A stretch of DNA of 9,013 bases from positions 1 to 9,013 of the forward strand of contig PMZS01000388.1 in the NCBI GenBank assembly GCA_003170115.1, given 5' to 3'. The notes beneath the pieces are model-generated. The model was not told the DNA's origin. It saw nothing but the letters and a program-made list of their open reading frames with translations, and made no database searches. Source of the DNA: Spirochaetaceae bacterium (GTDB taxonomy: Bacteria; Spirochaetota; Spirochaetia; SZUA-6; Fen-1364). Both the position numbers and the translations under genes were made by a program. Each line of letters begins with the position of its first letter. Within the stretch, counting starts at the first letter, position 1. Below, piece after piece: positions 1-7,130 of the stretch.

Positions 1-470
1 ACCCGCTGGCGCAGCTTCTCCAGTTTCTCCCGTACCCGATCCATCGATCGACCACGCATCGACTCCTCATAGGCGCGCCGTTCATCTGAATCGATCACAA
101 AGACTTGCATCCCTTCCTTGCCCGAGAGCACTTCCTGCACTCGAGTCCGTGGAGGATCTGTCTTCTCCGCGGAACTGATCCCCACCGGACAGTCGATCCA
201 CTTCGTCACATCGATCGCATCCAACCAGCGGGCAATCTGCGCGTTGCCCCGGCGCTTGACCCCCACCAGGTAACCCTGTCCCCCATCGAGCAATTCCTTG
301 AGATTCTCCTGCGTCACCATGCCGCGGTCACCAACAAAAACCACCCGGGCAAACTCGGCTCCTTCACTTTCAAGCACCGTGCCAAGGCCCGACCCCGGCA
401 AGCCGCCTCGGCGATGGGGAACTTCTGAATCAACGATCCACACCTTGACAAATGCAAGGAGTTGGCGCAT
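1..470 (-). pseudogene. IS1634/IS4-type transposase fragment, lacking N-terminal half, running off left edge
   Basis: Reading the minus strand from an ATG at 470 down to base 1 gives an open frame of about 156 residues with no stop. Its best part contains VVFVGDRGM (the second Asp of a DDE catalytic triad in the setting typical of IS1634-type transposases), then GYLVGVKRRG, then CPVGIS, TRVQEV and a charged stretch ending KLEKLRQRV at the edge. Family members are usually 450-550 residues, so both the N-terminal part with the first catalytic Asp and the C-terminal part with the Glu are absent from the window; the latter may lie to the left. The first 35 or so residues after the ATG do not look like the family. 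The alternative frame around 395-415 gives a FPIAEAA stretch resembling the usual GNxAE/GNxAD segment, so a frameshift may also be present. There is no ribosome binding site before the ATG. Probably an inactive IS remnant. Confidence 0.75.
1..470 (-). mobile_element. Remnant of an IS1634/IS4-family insertion sequence
   Basis: This is the DNA carrying the transposase fragment. The transposase homology stops abruptly before the regulator's upstream region, and I see no convincing terminal inverted repeat or target-site duplication between 430 and 535. The right-hand boundary is therefore only approximate, somewhere in 400-480, and the left-hand boundary is outside the window. Confidence 0.55.
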
Positions 471-480
471 TGTCGCGCGG

Positions 481-498
481 TCAGTGGTTAATCACTGA
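481..498. promoter_or_regulatory. Candidate GntR-family operator palindrome upstream of the regulator gene
   Basis: TCAGTGGTTAATCACTGA is an 18-bp inverted repeat with 16 of 18 positions symmetric; only the pair at 487/492 does not match. It lies 37 bases before the regulator's preferred start. GntR/FadR-type proteins commonly bind short palindromes with GT...AC cores and often repress their own genes, and the core here is GTGGTTAATCAC. There is no T-run, so it does not look like a terminator. The operator role is inferred from symmetry and position only. Confidence 0.45.
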
Positions 499-535
499 GT
501 AGTAAACCATATTTCAAGTGATGCAGGAACGGCAA

Positions 536-1297
536 ATGCCAGACGACAAGCTTGATATCGAAGTTTTTGATGCAATCGAGGTCGAAACTCCGTCAAACAT
601 GATCGTCAATCAGATCCGCAGCCTCATCGCCGACGGAACGCTGAAACCCGGGACGAGGCTTCCGTCGGAGCGCGAGCTTTCCGAGCGCTTCCGCATCGGC
701 CGAGGGCATATCAGGAAGGCGCTCGCCAAGCTAGAGATCTACGGCATTCTGAAGACCGAGCCGCACCGCGGAACCATCGTGGCCAGGATTGGCGTCAAGG
801 CAATCGAAGGGCTACTCTCCAACATCCTGCAGTTCGAAAAGCCCGACATTCGATCCCTTCTCGAGACGAGAGCCATTCTTGAAACCAACGCCGCGGCACT
901 TGCCGCTGAGCGTGCCACGGCAGAAGAGGTAAGAGAGCTCGAGGCGTTACTGGGGGATTTCCGACAGAACGCGGAGCGCCGGCTCCCGACGCTGGAAGAG
1001 GACCACCTCTTTCACTTGAAGCTGGCGGCCATGTCGAAGAACTCGGCCTTGCTCAGCATGATCAGTTTACTCACGCCAGAGTTCATCGACCTTAACCGCA
1101 ATTTCAAGGAGCGCGACGACGCCCGATTCCTGCGAATAATCGAGGAGCATGCAGCCATCGCGCGCGCAGTTGCTCTGCGCGATCCTGCCTCGGCAAGAGC
1201 GGCAATGGAGGCGCACATGACGCAATCTGCCCGAAGGAGACTGGCCGAGGACAACGGCTCCGAAGGGGCAGCAACTGCTCAAGTGGGCCAGAAATGA
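536..1297 (+). CDS. GntR family transcriptional regulator, FadR subfamily (FCD ligand-binding domain)
   Basis: A 253-residue DNA-binding regulator. Residues about 18-85 form the winged helix-turn-helix, with the diagnostic LKPGTRLPSERELSERF run, a recognition helix around RGHIRKALAKLE, and the wing ILKTEPHRGTIV. Residues about 105-235 are an all-helical FCD domain. The usual metal-binding set is visible: Asp156 and His160 in EEDHLFH, His205 in IIEEH, and His227 in MEAHM. Proteins of this group typically sense small carboxylates such as sugar acids and release DNA on binding them. I chose ATG 536 because AGGA at 525-528 sits seven bases upstream; GTG 518 and ATG 521 in the same frame lack a ribosome binding site. 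It is transcribed in the same direction as the transporter operon and most likely controls it (inference). The C-terminal 20 or so residues are a polar tail. Family call is firm; the ligand is unknown. Confidence 0.93.
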   Translation: MPDDKLDIEVFDAIEVETPSNMIVNQIRSLIADGTLKPGTRLPSERELSERFRIGRGHIRKALAKLEIYGILKTEPHRGTIVARIGVKAIEGLLSNILQFEKPDIRSLLETRAILETNAAALAAERATAEEVRELEALLGDFRQNAERRLPTLEEDHLFHLKLAAMSKNSALLSMISLLTPEFIDLNRNFKERDDARFLRIIEEHAAIARAVALRDPASARAAMEAHMTQSARRRLAEDNGSEGAATAQVGQK

Positions 1298-1553
1298 TCG
1301 CGGAGACGCCCGACACGGATGACCCGATTACGCACGGATTGCCCAGTCGGCCCGGCAGGACACGACCCCGGCCATAGCGGAGTGCGGACTCATGATGGGC
1401 ACAGCGGGAAAGGAGGCAAAAGGACGAATAGCGAAACGGCCCATGACACGAGCACGTTGGAACTGAAAGGAGGTTCGCGATCATTAATAAGGTCGTGGTT
1501 TTTATTACACTGCATGCGGTGGCATGCAGAAGCAACAGGAAGGAGAATTGACG
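1298..1553 (+). other. Leader/intergenic region between regulator and transporter operon
   Basis: This 256-base stretch holds no recognisable protein. An ATG at 1294 overlaps the regulator's stop (ATGA) and opens a 27-codon frame ending at 1377, which matches nothing I know and may be debris. Two identical AAAGGAGG motifs occur near 1409 and 1466. The second lies nine bases before an ATT that opens a 22-codon frame (1483-1551), ending two bases before the binding-protein ATG. The stretch from about 1480 to 1510 is AT-rich (TCATTAATAA, TTTTTATTACAC) and is the likeliest place for a promoter, but I cannot match a -35/-10 pair with normal spacing. The operon's regulatory signals should lie here. 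Confidence 0.4.
1510..1529. promoter_or_regulatory. Perfect palindrome (8-bp arms, 4-base centre) ahead of the transporter operon
   Basis: CTGCATGC, a GGTG centre and GCATGCAG form a perfect inverted repeat. It ends eight bases before the AGGAAGGAG ribosome binding site of the binding-protein gene and follows the AT-rich stretch that is the best promoter candidate. Such a position fits an operator just downstream of a promoter, or an mRNA hairpin near the ribosome binding site. Its sequence differs from the palindrome at 481-498, so the two need not bind the same protein. Confidence 0.45.
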
Positions 1554-2528
1554 ATGAGGAAGTCTGTACATTGGGGAATTATCACAGTCATGATCGTTGC
1601 CCTGGCCCTTGCGGCGGCAGGGCAGGTCTCAGCCCAGGCCAAAAAGAATCCGTACAAGGATCCGGTCAAGATCGCATACCTGCCCGATAATATCGGAGAC
1701 ACCGTCGGTGCCGCGTGGGGCGTGGGAATCAAGCGCGAGTTCGCGTATTTCCCGAACATCACGTACCAGGTCTTTGACGGCAAGCTCTCCGCCGAAACGC
1801 AGAACCAGATCATGACAGAGTTGATCAATCAGAAATACGATTGCATCATCCTCCAGGCCCATGACGCAGCCGCGCTCGCCGCATCCGCCAGAGAGGCTGA
1901 AAAGCAAGGCATCCCGGTCATCGATCTAAATCTGGACGCGCAGACGCCGCACACGTGCCTCGTGGCGATGGTCGATTACGAAGCAGGCAGTCTGGTGGCC
2001 CAGGAGATCGCGAAAGGTGTCGGCGACAATGGAAACGTCGTCATCATTGAGGCGCCGCCGGGGGCGTCGCGCGGGATCAACGTGGAAGCGGGATTCCGCG
2101 ACACTCTCAAGGCACACCCGGGCGTGAAAATCCTCGCGGCGCAAGACGGCGAGTGGCTGACCGAAAAAGGCAACACGGTGATGCGCGACTTCCTCACCAA
2201 GTACCCGAAGATCAACGCCGTATTTGCGATCAACGACGCGATGGCGGAAGGCGCCTCCCAGGCCGCAGCGGCGGCGGGGCGGAAAATGATTATCTGGGGA
2301 GCTGACGGGGAAAAGAAGGCGCTTCAGTACATCGAGCAGGGCAAGCTCACCGGCACGATCTACACGAATTGTTACGACGAGGGTGCAACAGCCGCGCGCA
2401 TGGCCCTGTACGCCATAGGCGCCGAGATAAACGGTTCCAAGTTCACAAAGACGCCGATCATCAAGATGGCGCCGATCGTCGTTACCAAGGATACCGTTGC
2501 GAGCATCGCGGAAAAGGACCGGTGGTAG
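1554..2528 (+). CDS. Periplasmic sugar-binding protein of a CUT2-type ABC transporter
   Basis: A 324-residue substrate-binding protein of the type 1 periplasmic-binding fold (ribose/galactose/inositol-like). Residues 1-27 form a Sec signal peptide: MRK, a hydrophobic core, and a cleavage site after VSA27. There is no lipobox Cys, so the mature protein should be soluble in the periplasm. Two Rossmann-like lobes follow, with KIAYLPDN near the mature start, YDCIILQAHD (96-104), PVIDLNLD (121-128), a hinge-side Arg173 in PGASRG, FAIND (224-228) and IIWGADG (246-252). These correspond to the ligand-contact positions of RbsB-type proteins. ATG 1554 is preferred because AGGAAGGAG (1537-1545) lies eight bases upstream; the in-frame ATG at 1524 would precede that site and spoil the signal peptide. 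It opens the operon and is followed by an intrinsic terminator, which should favour its production over the membrane components. The exact ligand cannot be read from sequence. Confidence 0.94.
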   Translation: MRKSVHWGIITVMIVALALAAAGQVSAQAKKNPYKDPVKIAYLPDNIGDTVGAAWGVGIKREFAYFPNITYQVFDGKLSAETQNQIMTELINQKYDCIILQAHDAAALAASAREAEKQGIPVIDLNLDAQTPHTCLVAMVDYEAGSLVAQEIAKGVGDNGNVVIIEAPPGASRGINVEAGFRDTLKAHPGVKILAAQDGEWLTEKGNTVMRDFLTKYPKINAVFAINDAMAEGASQAAAAAGRKMIIWGADGEKKALQYIEQGKLTGTIYTNCYDEGATAARMALYAIGAEINGSKFTKTPIIKMAPIVVTKDTVASIAEKDRW

Positions 2529-2557
2529 AATCGGGCCATTCAGGTTGGTACTATAAA

Positions 2558-2594
2558 GCGAGCGGGGAGATATCTCTCTCCCCGCTCGCCTTTT
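2558..2594 (+). terminator. Intrinsic (rho-independent) terminator after the binding-protein gene
   Basis: A perfect 13-bp GC-rich stem, GCGAGCGGGGAGA at 2558-2570 and its complement at 2577-2589, closes over a six-base loop and is followed by CTTTTC. It starts 30 bases after the binding-protein stop and ends 28 bases before the first permease start. The T-run is short, so partial read-through is likely. This arrangement is known for binding-protein genes that must outnumber their membrane partners. Confidence 0.88.
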
Positions 2595-2622
2595 CATGAC
2601 AACTTAGTTGGGGGCTCCTAGG

Positions 2623-3657
2623 ATGAGACAGGAGACGATTCGCCGTCTGTTCTCGCTTCTTTTGCTTTCGATCCTGATCGTTGCATTCGGCGCGACTAGC
2701 AAATTATTTTTGACTTTGCCAAACATCTTCACCTTGCTGCGGGAGGCGTCCGTCACGGGCATCCTCGCCGTTGGGGTCACATTCGTCATCATTACTGCAG
2801 GAATCGATCTCTCGACCGGGGCAATCGTCGCCTTCGTCGCGATGGTCTGCGCGAACATTTTCTACTATACCACGCTGCCTGTGTGGGTCGCGTTGGCGGC
2901 CGGCCTCCTAATCGGCGCAGGAGCGGGTTACCTGAACGGCCTACTTGTCACGCGGCTGCATTTGCCCGATTTCATAGCGACACTATCGACGCAGGGGATA
3001 TTTCGGGGATTGGCGTTGATCATCGCCATCCGCTCGAGCACTGGCTCGATCTCAAACAAGGTGATCACCAACCAGGGCTTCCTTCTCCTCGGCGACCGTG
3101 TCAGCGTCGTGTACCTCGTCACCATCGCTTTCTTCGTCGTTGCGCTTCTGGGCCAAGGCATCCTCAAGATGACCCCCCTGGGCACGCACACATACGCGAT
3201 AGGGTCGAGCCGGAAATCTGCGGATCTCTCCGGCATCAATTCCGACAGGGTCAAGAAGGTCGCATTCACGATCTCCGGAATATGCTCGGCCGTCGGGGCC
3301 CTCTTCCTCACCGCCAGGATGCAGACCGCGATCCCCGAGCTCGGGACCGGACTCGAGTTCGACGTCATCGCGGCGGTCGTCATTGGCGGGTGCGCCTTCA
3401 GCGGGGGCCGCGGCGATGTCTTCGGCAGCGTCGTCGGCGCGCTCTTCATGGCAATCCTGACGAACGGGATCTATAAATACAACCTGCCTGCCGCATTCCA
3501 CATCATCATCAAGGGCTGTGTCATCATCATCATGGTGATCTTCGACTCGGTGTACCACCGCCGAATGGACGACAGGATACGGAAAGCCGGCAAGATGCTC
3601 GACCAGGCTGCCGCGGCGGCCGAAGCGGCCGGGGGCGGTGCCGGAGGCATCTCATGA
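2623..3657 (+). CDS. CUT2-type ABC transporter permease (RbsC-like), first copy
   Basis: A 344-residue inner-membrane permease of the BPD_transp_2 family, forming one half of the transport channel. It is strongly hydrophobic, with roughly eight to ten membrane segments from residue 10 to 310. Family landmarks are ITAGIDLSTG (57-66), the cytoplasmic coupling segment AIGSSRKSADLSGI (192-205), and GTGLEFDVIAAVVIGG (241-256) followed by AFSGGRGD. The C-terminal 20 residues are an Ala/Gly-rich tail (DQAAAAAEAAGGGAGG) outside the usual fold. ATG 2623 is preferred over the upstream in-frame TTG 2608; a G-run at 2610-2614 is the only ribosome-binding-like stretch before it. The stop codon overlaps the ATPase start by four bases. 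Since a second permease follows the ATPase, the channel is probably a heterodimer. Confidence 0.93.
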   Translation: MRQETIRRLFSLLLLSILIVAFGATSKLFLTLPNIFTLLREASVTGILAVGVTFVIITAGIDLSTGAIVAFVAMVCANIFYYTTLPVWVALAAGLLIGAGAGYLNGLLVTRLHLPDFIATLSTQGIFRGLALIIAIRSSTGSISNKVITNQGFLLLGDRVSVVYLVTIAFFVVALLGQGILKMTPLGTHTYAIGSSRKSADLSGINSDRVKKVAFTISGICSAVGALFLTARMQTAIPELGTGLEFDVIAAVVIGGCAFSGGRGDVFGSVVGALFMAILTNGIYKYNLPAAFHIIIKGCVIIIMVIFDSVYHRRMDDRIRKAGKMLDQAAAAAEAAGGGAGGIS

Positions 3658-5177
3658 ACGTGGATGATATCCTCCTGCGCGCCGTCGACATTGAGAAGAG
3701 CTTTTCCGGCGTCAAGGTTCTGAAAAAGGTCGGCCTCGATATCCGGCGCGGCGAAGTTCACGCCGTCATGGGAGAGAACGGAGCCGGCAAATCCACACTG
3801 ATCAAGGTGCTCACGGGCGTGTACCCGAGGGACGAGGGGAAAATCTTTTTTAACGGCGCTTCCGTCACGATTAACTCGCGGCAGGACGCCAAGGATCTCG
3901 GGATTGCGGTGATCTACCAGGAGCTGAGCCTCATTCCGACGCTGACCGTCGCACAAAACATCCTGCTCGGCCAGGAGATATGCAGGGCCGGCATCCTGGA
4001 CAACGGTGCAATGAAGCTCGCGATCCGGAAGCTCATCGAAACGTACGGCTTCTCCCTCAATCCGGACGCCATCGTCGAAACCCTGAGCATCGCTCAGCGC
4101 CAGACGGTCGAAATCTTGAAGGCACTTTCAATGCAGTCGTCGCTCATCATCATGGATGAGCCGACCGCTTCGCTCAGCGTGAAGGAGTCCGAAAACCTGT
4201 TCCAAACCATCGGTGCGCTGAAAAAGAGGGGAGTCAGCATCCTGTATATTTCCCACCGGCTTGAAGAGGTGTACCGCCTCGCGGACAGGCTGACCATCCT
4301 GCGGGACGGTGAGAGAATCGCCGTGTTGAGCCAGGGTGAAATCAACCCGCGGGATGTCATTCGGCTCATGATCGGGAAGGAGCTGCGCCAGAGCGAGCAC
4401 GCGGGGAGGATGCGGCCATCGAGGCCGGAGGTCGTTCTGCGGGTCAGGAACTTGAGCCGAAGGGGCGTTTTTTCCGACATTTCTTTCGACCTGCACAGGG
4501 GCGAGGTTCTGGGCATCGGCGGGCTCGTCGGATCGGGCAGAAGCGAAATACTCCACTGTCTTTTCGGCTCCGACAGGCCGGATTCCGGAGACATCCTCTT
4601 TGAGGGGAAGCCCATACGGGGAACGGTTTCGAGGAACATCCGCAGCGGCTTCGGTCTCGTTCCCGAGGATCGAAGGACGCAGGGTTTCATCCCGCTGCTC
4701 AGCATGAAGCGCAACATCGTGCTCACCAATTATGATCACCTTGTCGGGCGTCGACTCTTCATATCCGGTAAGTCCGAGCTCGCCATGTGTCGGGATGCAA
4801 TTCAGAGGCTCGACATTCGGCCTGCCAATTCGGAGATCCACGCGGGCAATCTCTCCGGCGGCAACCAGCAGAAGGTCGTTGTCGGGAAGTGGCTGATGCG
4901 GGATCTGAAAATGCTCCTGATCGATGAACCCACTGCAGGAATCGACGTCGGGGTCAAGGAGGACATCTATGCCCTGATCGGGGAGCTCGCGGAAAAGGGG
5001 GTCGCCGTCATTCTGGTGTCATCCGACTTGCCGGAGCTGCTCCGCATCTCCCACAGGATCCTGGTCATGCGTAAAGGACGCATCTTCAGGGAGTTCAGCG
5101 AAGGAAGCGTGTCGCAGGAGGACGTACTGAAGGCCGCGTCGGGAATCCAGGACAGGGAGATCGAAAGCAATGAGTAA
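3654..5177 (+). CDS. CUT2-type sugar ABC transporter ATP-binding protein with two nucleotide-binding domains (RbsA-like)
   Basis: A 507-residue ATPase with two fused ABC domains, powering sugar import from the cytoplasmic face. Domain 1: Walker A GENGAGKST (40-48), Q-loop YQE (88-90), signature LSIAQ (144-148), Walker B LIIMDEP with Asp168/Glu169, and His201 in ISHR. Domain 2, from about 260: a degenerate Walker A GLVGSGRSE (290-298) in which Lys is missing, canonical signature LSGGNQQ (400-406), Walker B LLIDEP with Asp424/Glu425, and no switch His (VSSDLPE). This asymmetry, with domain 2 binding but poorly hydrolysing ATP, is normal for RbsA/MglA proteins, so it is not decay. GGAGG at 3643-3647 precedes the ATG, which overlaps the upstream permease stop (ATGA). 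The 3' end overlaps the next permease by eight bases, indicating translational coupling. Confidence 0.96.
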   Translation: MNVDDILLRAVDIEKSFSGVKVLKKVGLDIRRGEVHAVMGENGAGKSTLIKVLTGVYPRDEGKIFFNGASVTINSRQDAKDLGIAVIYQELSLIPTLTVAQNILLGQEICRAGILDNGAMKLAIRKLIETYGFSLNPDAIVETLSIAQRQTVEILKALSMQSSLIIMDEPTASLSVKESENLFQTIGALKKRGVSILYISHRLEEVYRLADRLTILRDGERIAVLSQGEINPRDVIRLMIGKELRQSEHAGRMRPSRPEVVLRVRNLSRRGVFSDISFDLHRGEVLGIGGLVGSGRSEILHCLFGSDRPDSGDILFEGKPIRGTVSRNIRSGFGLVPEDRRTQGFIPLLSMKRNIVLTNYDHLVGRRLFISGKSELAMCRDAIQRLDIRPANSEIHAGNLSGGNQQKVVVGKWLMRDLKMLLIDEPTAGIDVGVKEDIYALIGELAEKGVAVILVSSDLPELLRISHRILVMRKGRIFREFSEGSVSQEDVLKAASGIQDREIESNE

Positions 5178-6216
5178 GACAATGTCGGCCAGGGTGCTCA
5201 TACAGAAATTCCAGCGGCCACTCATCCTGCTCGTCCTTGTGGTCGTTCTCACGCTCCTGCAGCCTGACGCGTTTGCAACGGTGAGTAACTTTAAAAGCAT
5301 ATTCCTGGCCATCTCGATCTACGGCGTCATGGTATCCGGCTCGATCTTTACGATCCTTCTCGGCGGCATCGACCTGGCGGTCGGAGCCGTTGCCGCCTTG
5401 AGCGGCGCCTGCACGGTTCTCACGATCATCGCTTTCAATTACAGCGACATAGGTGTCATTCTGGGCATCCTGGCAGGTCTTCTGGCCGGCTGTTTCGTCG
5501 GTCTCATGCACGGTGTCATCATTTCGAAATTCCGGGTGCCCGCCTTCCTCATCACCGTGGCAACGATGAACATCGTCTACGGTGCTGCAGAACTCCTGAC
5601 CGGCAACCAGACAATCAACATCATCAGCCCGGCAAGTTTTACATTCGTCGGCGGCGGCCAGCTTTTCGGAATTCCCTTCCCAATCTACATCGTTGCGTTG
5701 ATGGCTTTTCTCAGCTTCATCATTTTAAACATGACGGTCTTCGGAAGACAGGTGTATGCCACCGGGGGAAATCCCGTCGCCGCGAGCCTTTCGGGCGTCC
5801 CTGTGTTCCGTACGACGTGCGCCGCGTACATCATCTCGGGTTTCACGGCAGCGGCCGCGGGAATAGTGCTTGCCTCCATGAACCAGCAGGCGATATCAAA
5901 GGCCGCCCAGGGATACGAAAACGACGTGCTGACGGCCATCGTCGTTGGAGGCACGAGCCTCATGGGCGGTGAAGGGTCGATCCAGGGCGCCATTTTCGGC
6001 GCGCTGCTCGTGGGCATATTGAACAATGGTCTGAGACTCATGGGAGTTTCGTCGATCTACCACACCCTCGTGAAAGGCATCATTATCATCATCGCGGTTT
6101 CGTTCGATTTCTATTCGCGCAACAGGAATAGCGGCCTCCTTAGAACAGGTCGGCTGAGATTGTGGATGGCAAGGCAGGTCGCGATTTTGATGAAAGAGGA
6201 GAAACACCAACCATGA
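5170..6216 (+). CDS. CUT2-type ABC transporter permease (RbsC-like), second copy
   Basis: A 348-residue membrane permease of the same family as the one before the ATPase but clearly divergent from it, so not a recent duplication. Hydrophobic segments run from about residue 17 to 315. Landmarks are LLGGIDLAVG (63-72), the coupling segment ATGGNPVAASLSGV (197-210), and NDVLTAIVVGGTSLMGGEG (251-269). The C-terminal 30 residues are basic and cytoplasmic. AGGGAGA at 5154-5160 lies nine bases before the ATG, inside the end of the ATPase gene. Its stop overlaps the amidohydrolase start (ATGA). With the first permease it likely forms a heterodimeric channel, as in CUT2 systems with two permease genes around one ATPase. 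Confidence 0.94.
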   Translation: MSKTMSARVLIQKFQRPLILLVLVVVLTLLQPDAFATVSNFKSIFLAISIYGVMVSGSIFTILLGGIDLAVGAVAALSGACTVLTIIAFNYSDIGVILGILAGLLAGCFVGLMHGVIISKFRVPAFLITVATMNIVYGAAELLTGNQTINIISPASFTFVGGGQLFGIPFPIYIVALMAFLSFIILNMTVFGRQVYATGGNPVAASLSGVPVFRTTCAAYIISGFTAAAAGIVLASMNQQAISKAAQGYENDVLTAIVVGGTSLMGGEGSIQGAIFGALLVGILNNGLRLMGVSSIYHTLVKGIIIIIAVSFDFYSRNRNSGLLRTGRLRLWMARQVAILMKEEKHQP

Positions 6217-7130
6217 AAATCATCGACGCGCATGCCCACGTCATCGAGCGGATCGCGGGGTTCGGCCGCCGTGGCGAGCTGCGCCCTGTTGGCGGCGGAC
6301 GGGCGCGCTGGGCTAACGGGGAAGAAATACAGCTCATCCCCGCTGAACTCGGAGAAGACAGCTTTACGGGAGAGACGCTGGTCGGGCTTCTCGAAAAGAA
6401 CGGTGTGGAAAAAGCCGTCCTGCTGCAAGGCAGCTTCTATGGCTTTCAGAATGAATACACTCATGAGGTCGTGAACGCTTTTCCTGGTCGCTTCGCAATG
6501 GCGGGAACCCTCGATCCGTTCTGCCGTGAACGCAATGCGCTCCTCGACCGCCTGCTTGAGGCGATGTCCGTTCGCATCATCAAGTTCGAAGTGAGCTCCG
6601 GGGGGGGACTCATGGGCTACCATGAGCAGCTGTCGCTCGACGGAGAGGTATTCGCCCCATTATTCGAGAGGATCTCGTCAGTGGGCGCGACTCTAGTGAT
6701 CGACATTGGCAGCCCTGGAATGGAGAGTTTTCAACCGGAAGCGATCCGTATCGTCGCGGAGCGGCATCCCCATATGAAGATCGTGGTGTGTCATCTCCTT
6801 GCGCCAGGTCCCGGCGATGAAAGGATGCTTCGTGTTTCTCTCGAGCTCCTGAAAAGAGACAATGTTTGGTTCGATCTCGCCGCCATACCCTGGAATGTCG
6901 CTCCCGAGACCTATCCATATCCCACGGGACAGGAGTACGTCAGGATCGCCCGCTCAATACAAGGCGCCGGAAAGCTGATCTGGGGGTCCGATGTCCCGTG
7001 CCCCTTGACCCGGGAATCCTACCCGAGGCTCATCACCTTCATCACGGAGGCGCACATTTTCATGGATTCAGAGCTCGAATACGTGTTCAGGAAAAATGCG
7101 CTTGTTGCATATCCTGCGCTGGGCGCATGA
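6213..7130 (+). CDS. Amidohydrolase-2 family metal-dependent hydrolase (possible sugar-lactone hydrolase)
   Basis: A 305-residue TIM-barrel hydrolase of the amidohydrolase-related family. It opens with the HxH metal motif, IIDAHAH (His7, His9). Further barrel-end residues are Lys124 in IIKFEV (beta 4), His194 in VVCHL (beta 6) and Asp260 in WGSD (beta 8). At the end of beta 5, where the family usually has His (as in ACMSD), this protein has Asp164 in LVIDIG. ATG 6213 is chosen because it begins exactly at the conserved barrel start, has AGAGGAG at 6195-6201, and overlaps the permease stop by four bases, so it belongs to the transporter operon. Relatives include decarboxylases, lactonases of sugar acids, and dicarboxylate lactonases. 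Next to a sugar importer, a dehydrogenase and an SMP-30 gene, a lactone-opening role is the best guess, not a demonstrated one. Confidence 0.85.
   Translation: MKIIDAHAHVIERIAGFGRRGELRPVGGGRARWANGEEIQLIPAELGEDSFTGETLVGLLEKNGVEKAVLLQGSFYGFQNEYTHEVVNAFPGRFAMAGTLDPFCRERNALLDRLLEAMSVRIIKFEVSSGGGLMGYHEQLSLDGEVFAPLFERISSVGATLVIDIGSPGMESFQPEAIRIVAERHPHMKIVVCHLLAPGPGDERMLRVSLELLKRDNVWFDLAAIPWNVAPETYPYPTGQEYVRIARSIQGAGKLIWGSDVPCPLTRESYPRLITFITEAHIFMDSELEYVFRKNALVAYPALGA

Noticed and set aside
290..310. Second lysine-less Walker A and missing switch His in the ATPase as signs of decay
   Set aside because: The motifs are at 4521-4550 and about 5019-5030 rather than here. The degenerate second site is standard for RbsA/MglA-type proteins, and the rest of the gene is intact.
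105..428. Plus-strand open frame of 107 codons near the left end
   Set aside because: It lies opposite the transposase fragment, which has recognisable family motifs on the minus strand; the plus-strand product has none.
1319..1690. 123-codon frame spanning the leader and the start of the binding-protein gene
   Set aside because: It overlaps a clear signal peptide in another frame, has no ribosome binding site and has no family resemblance.
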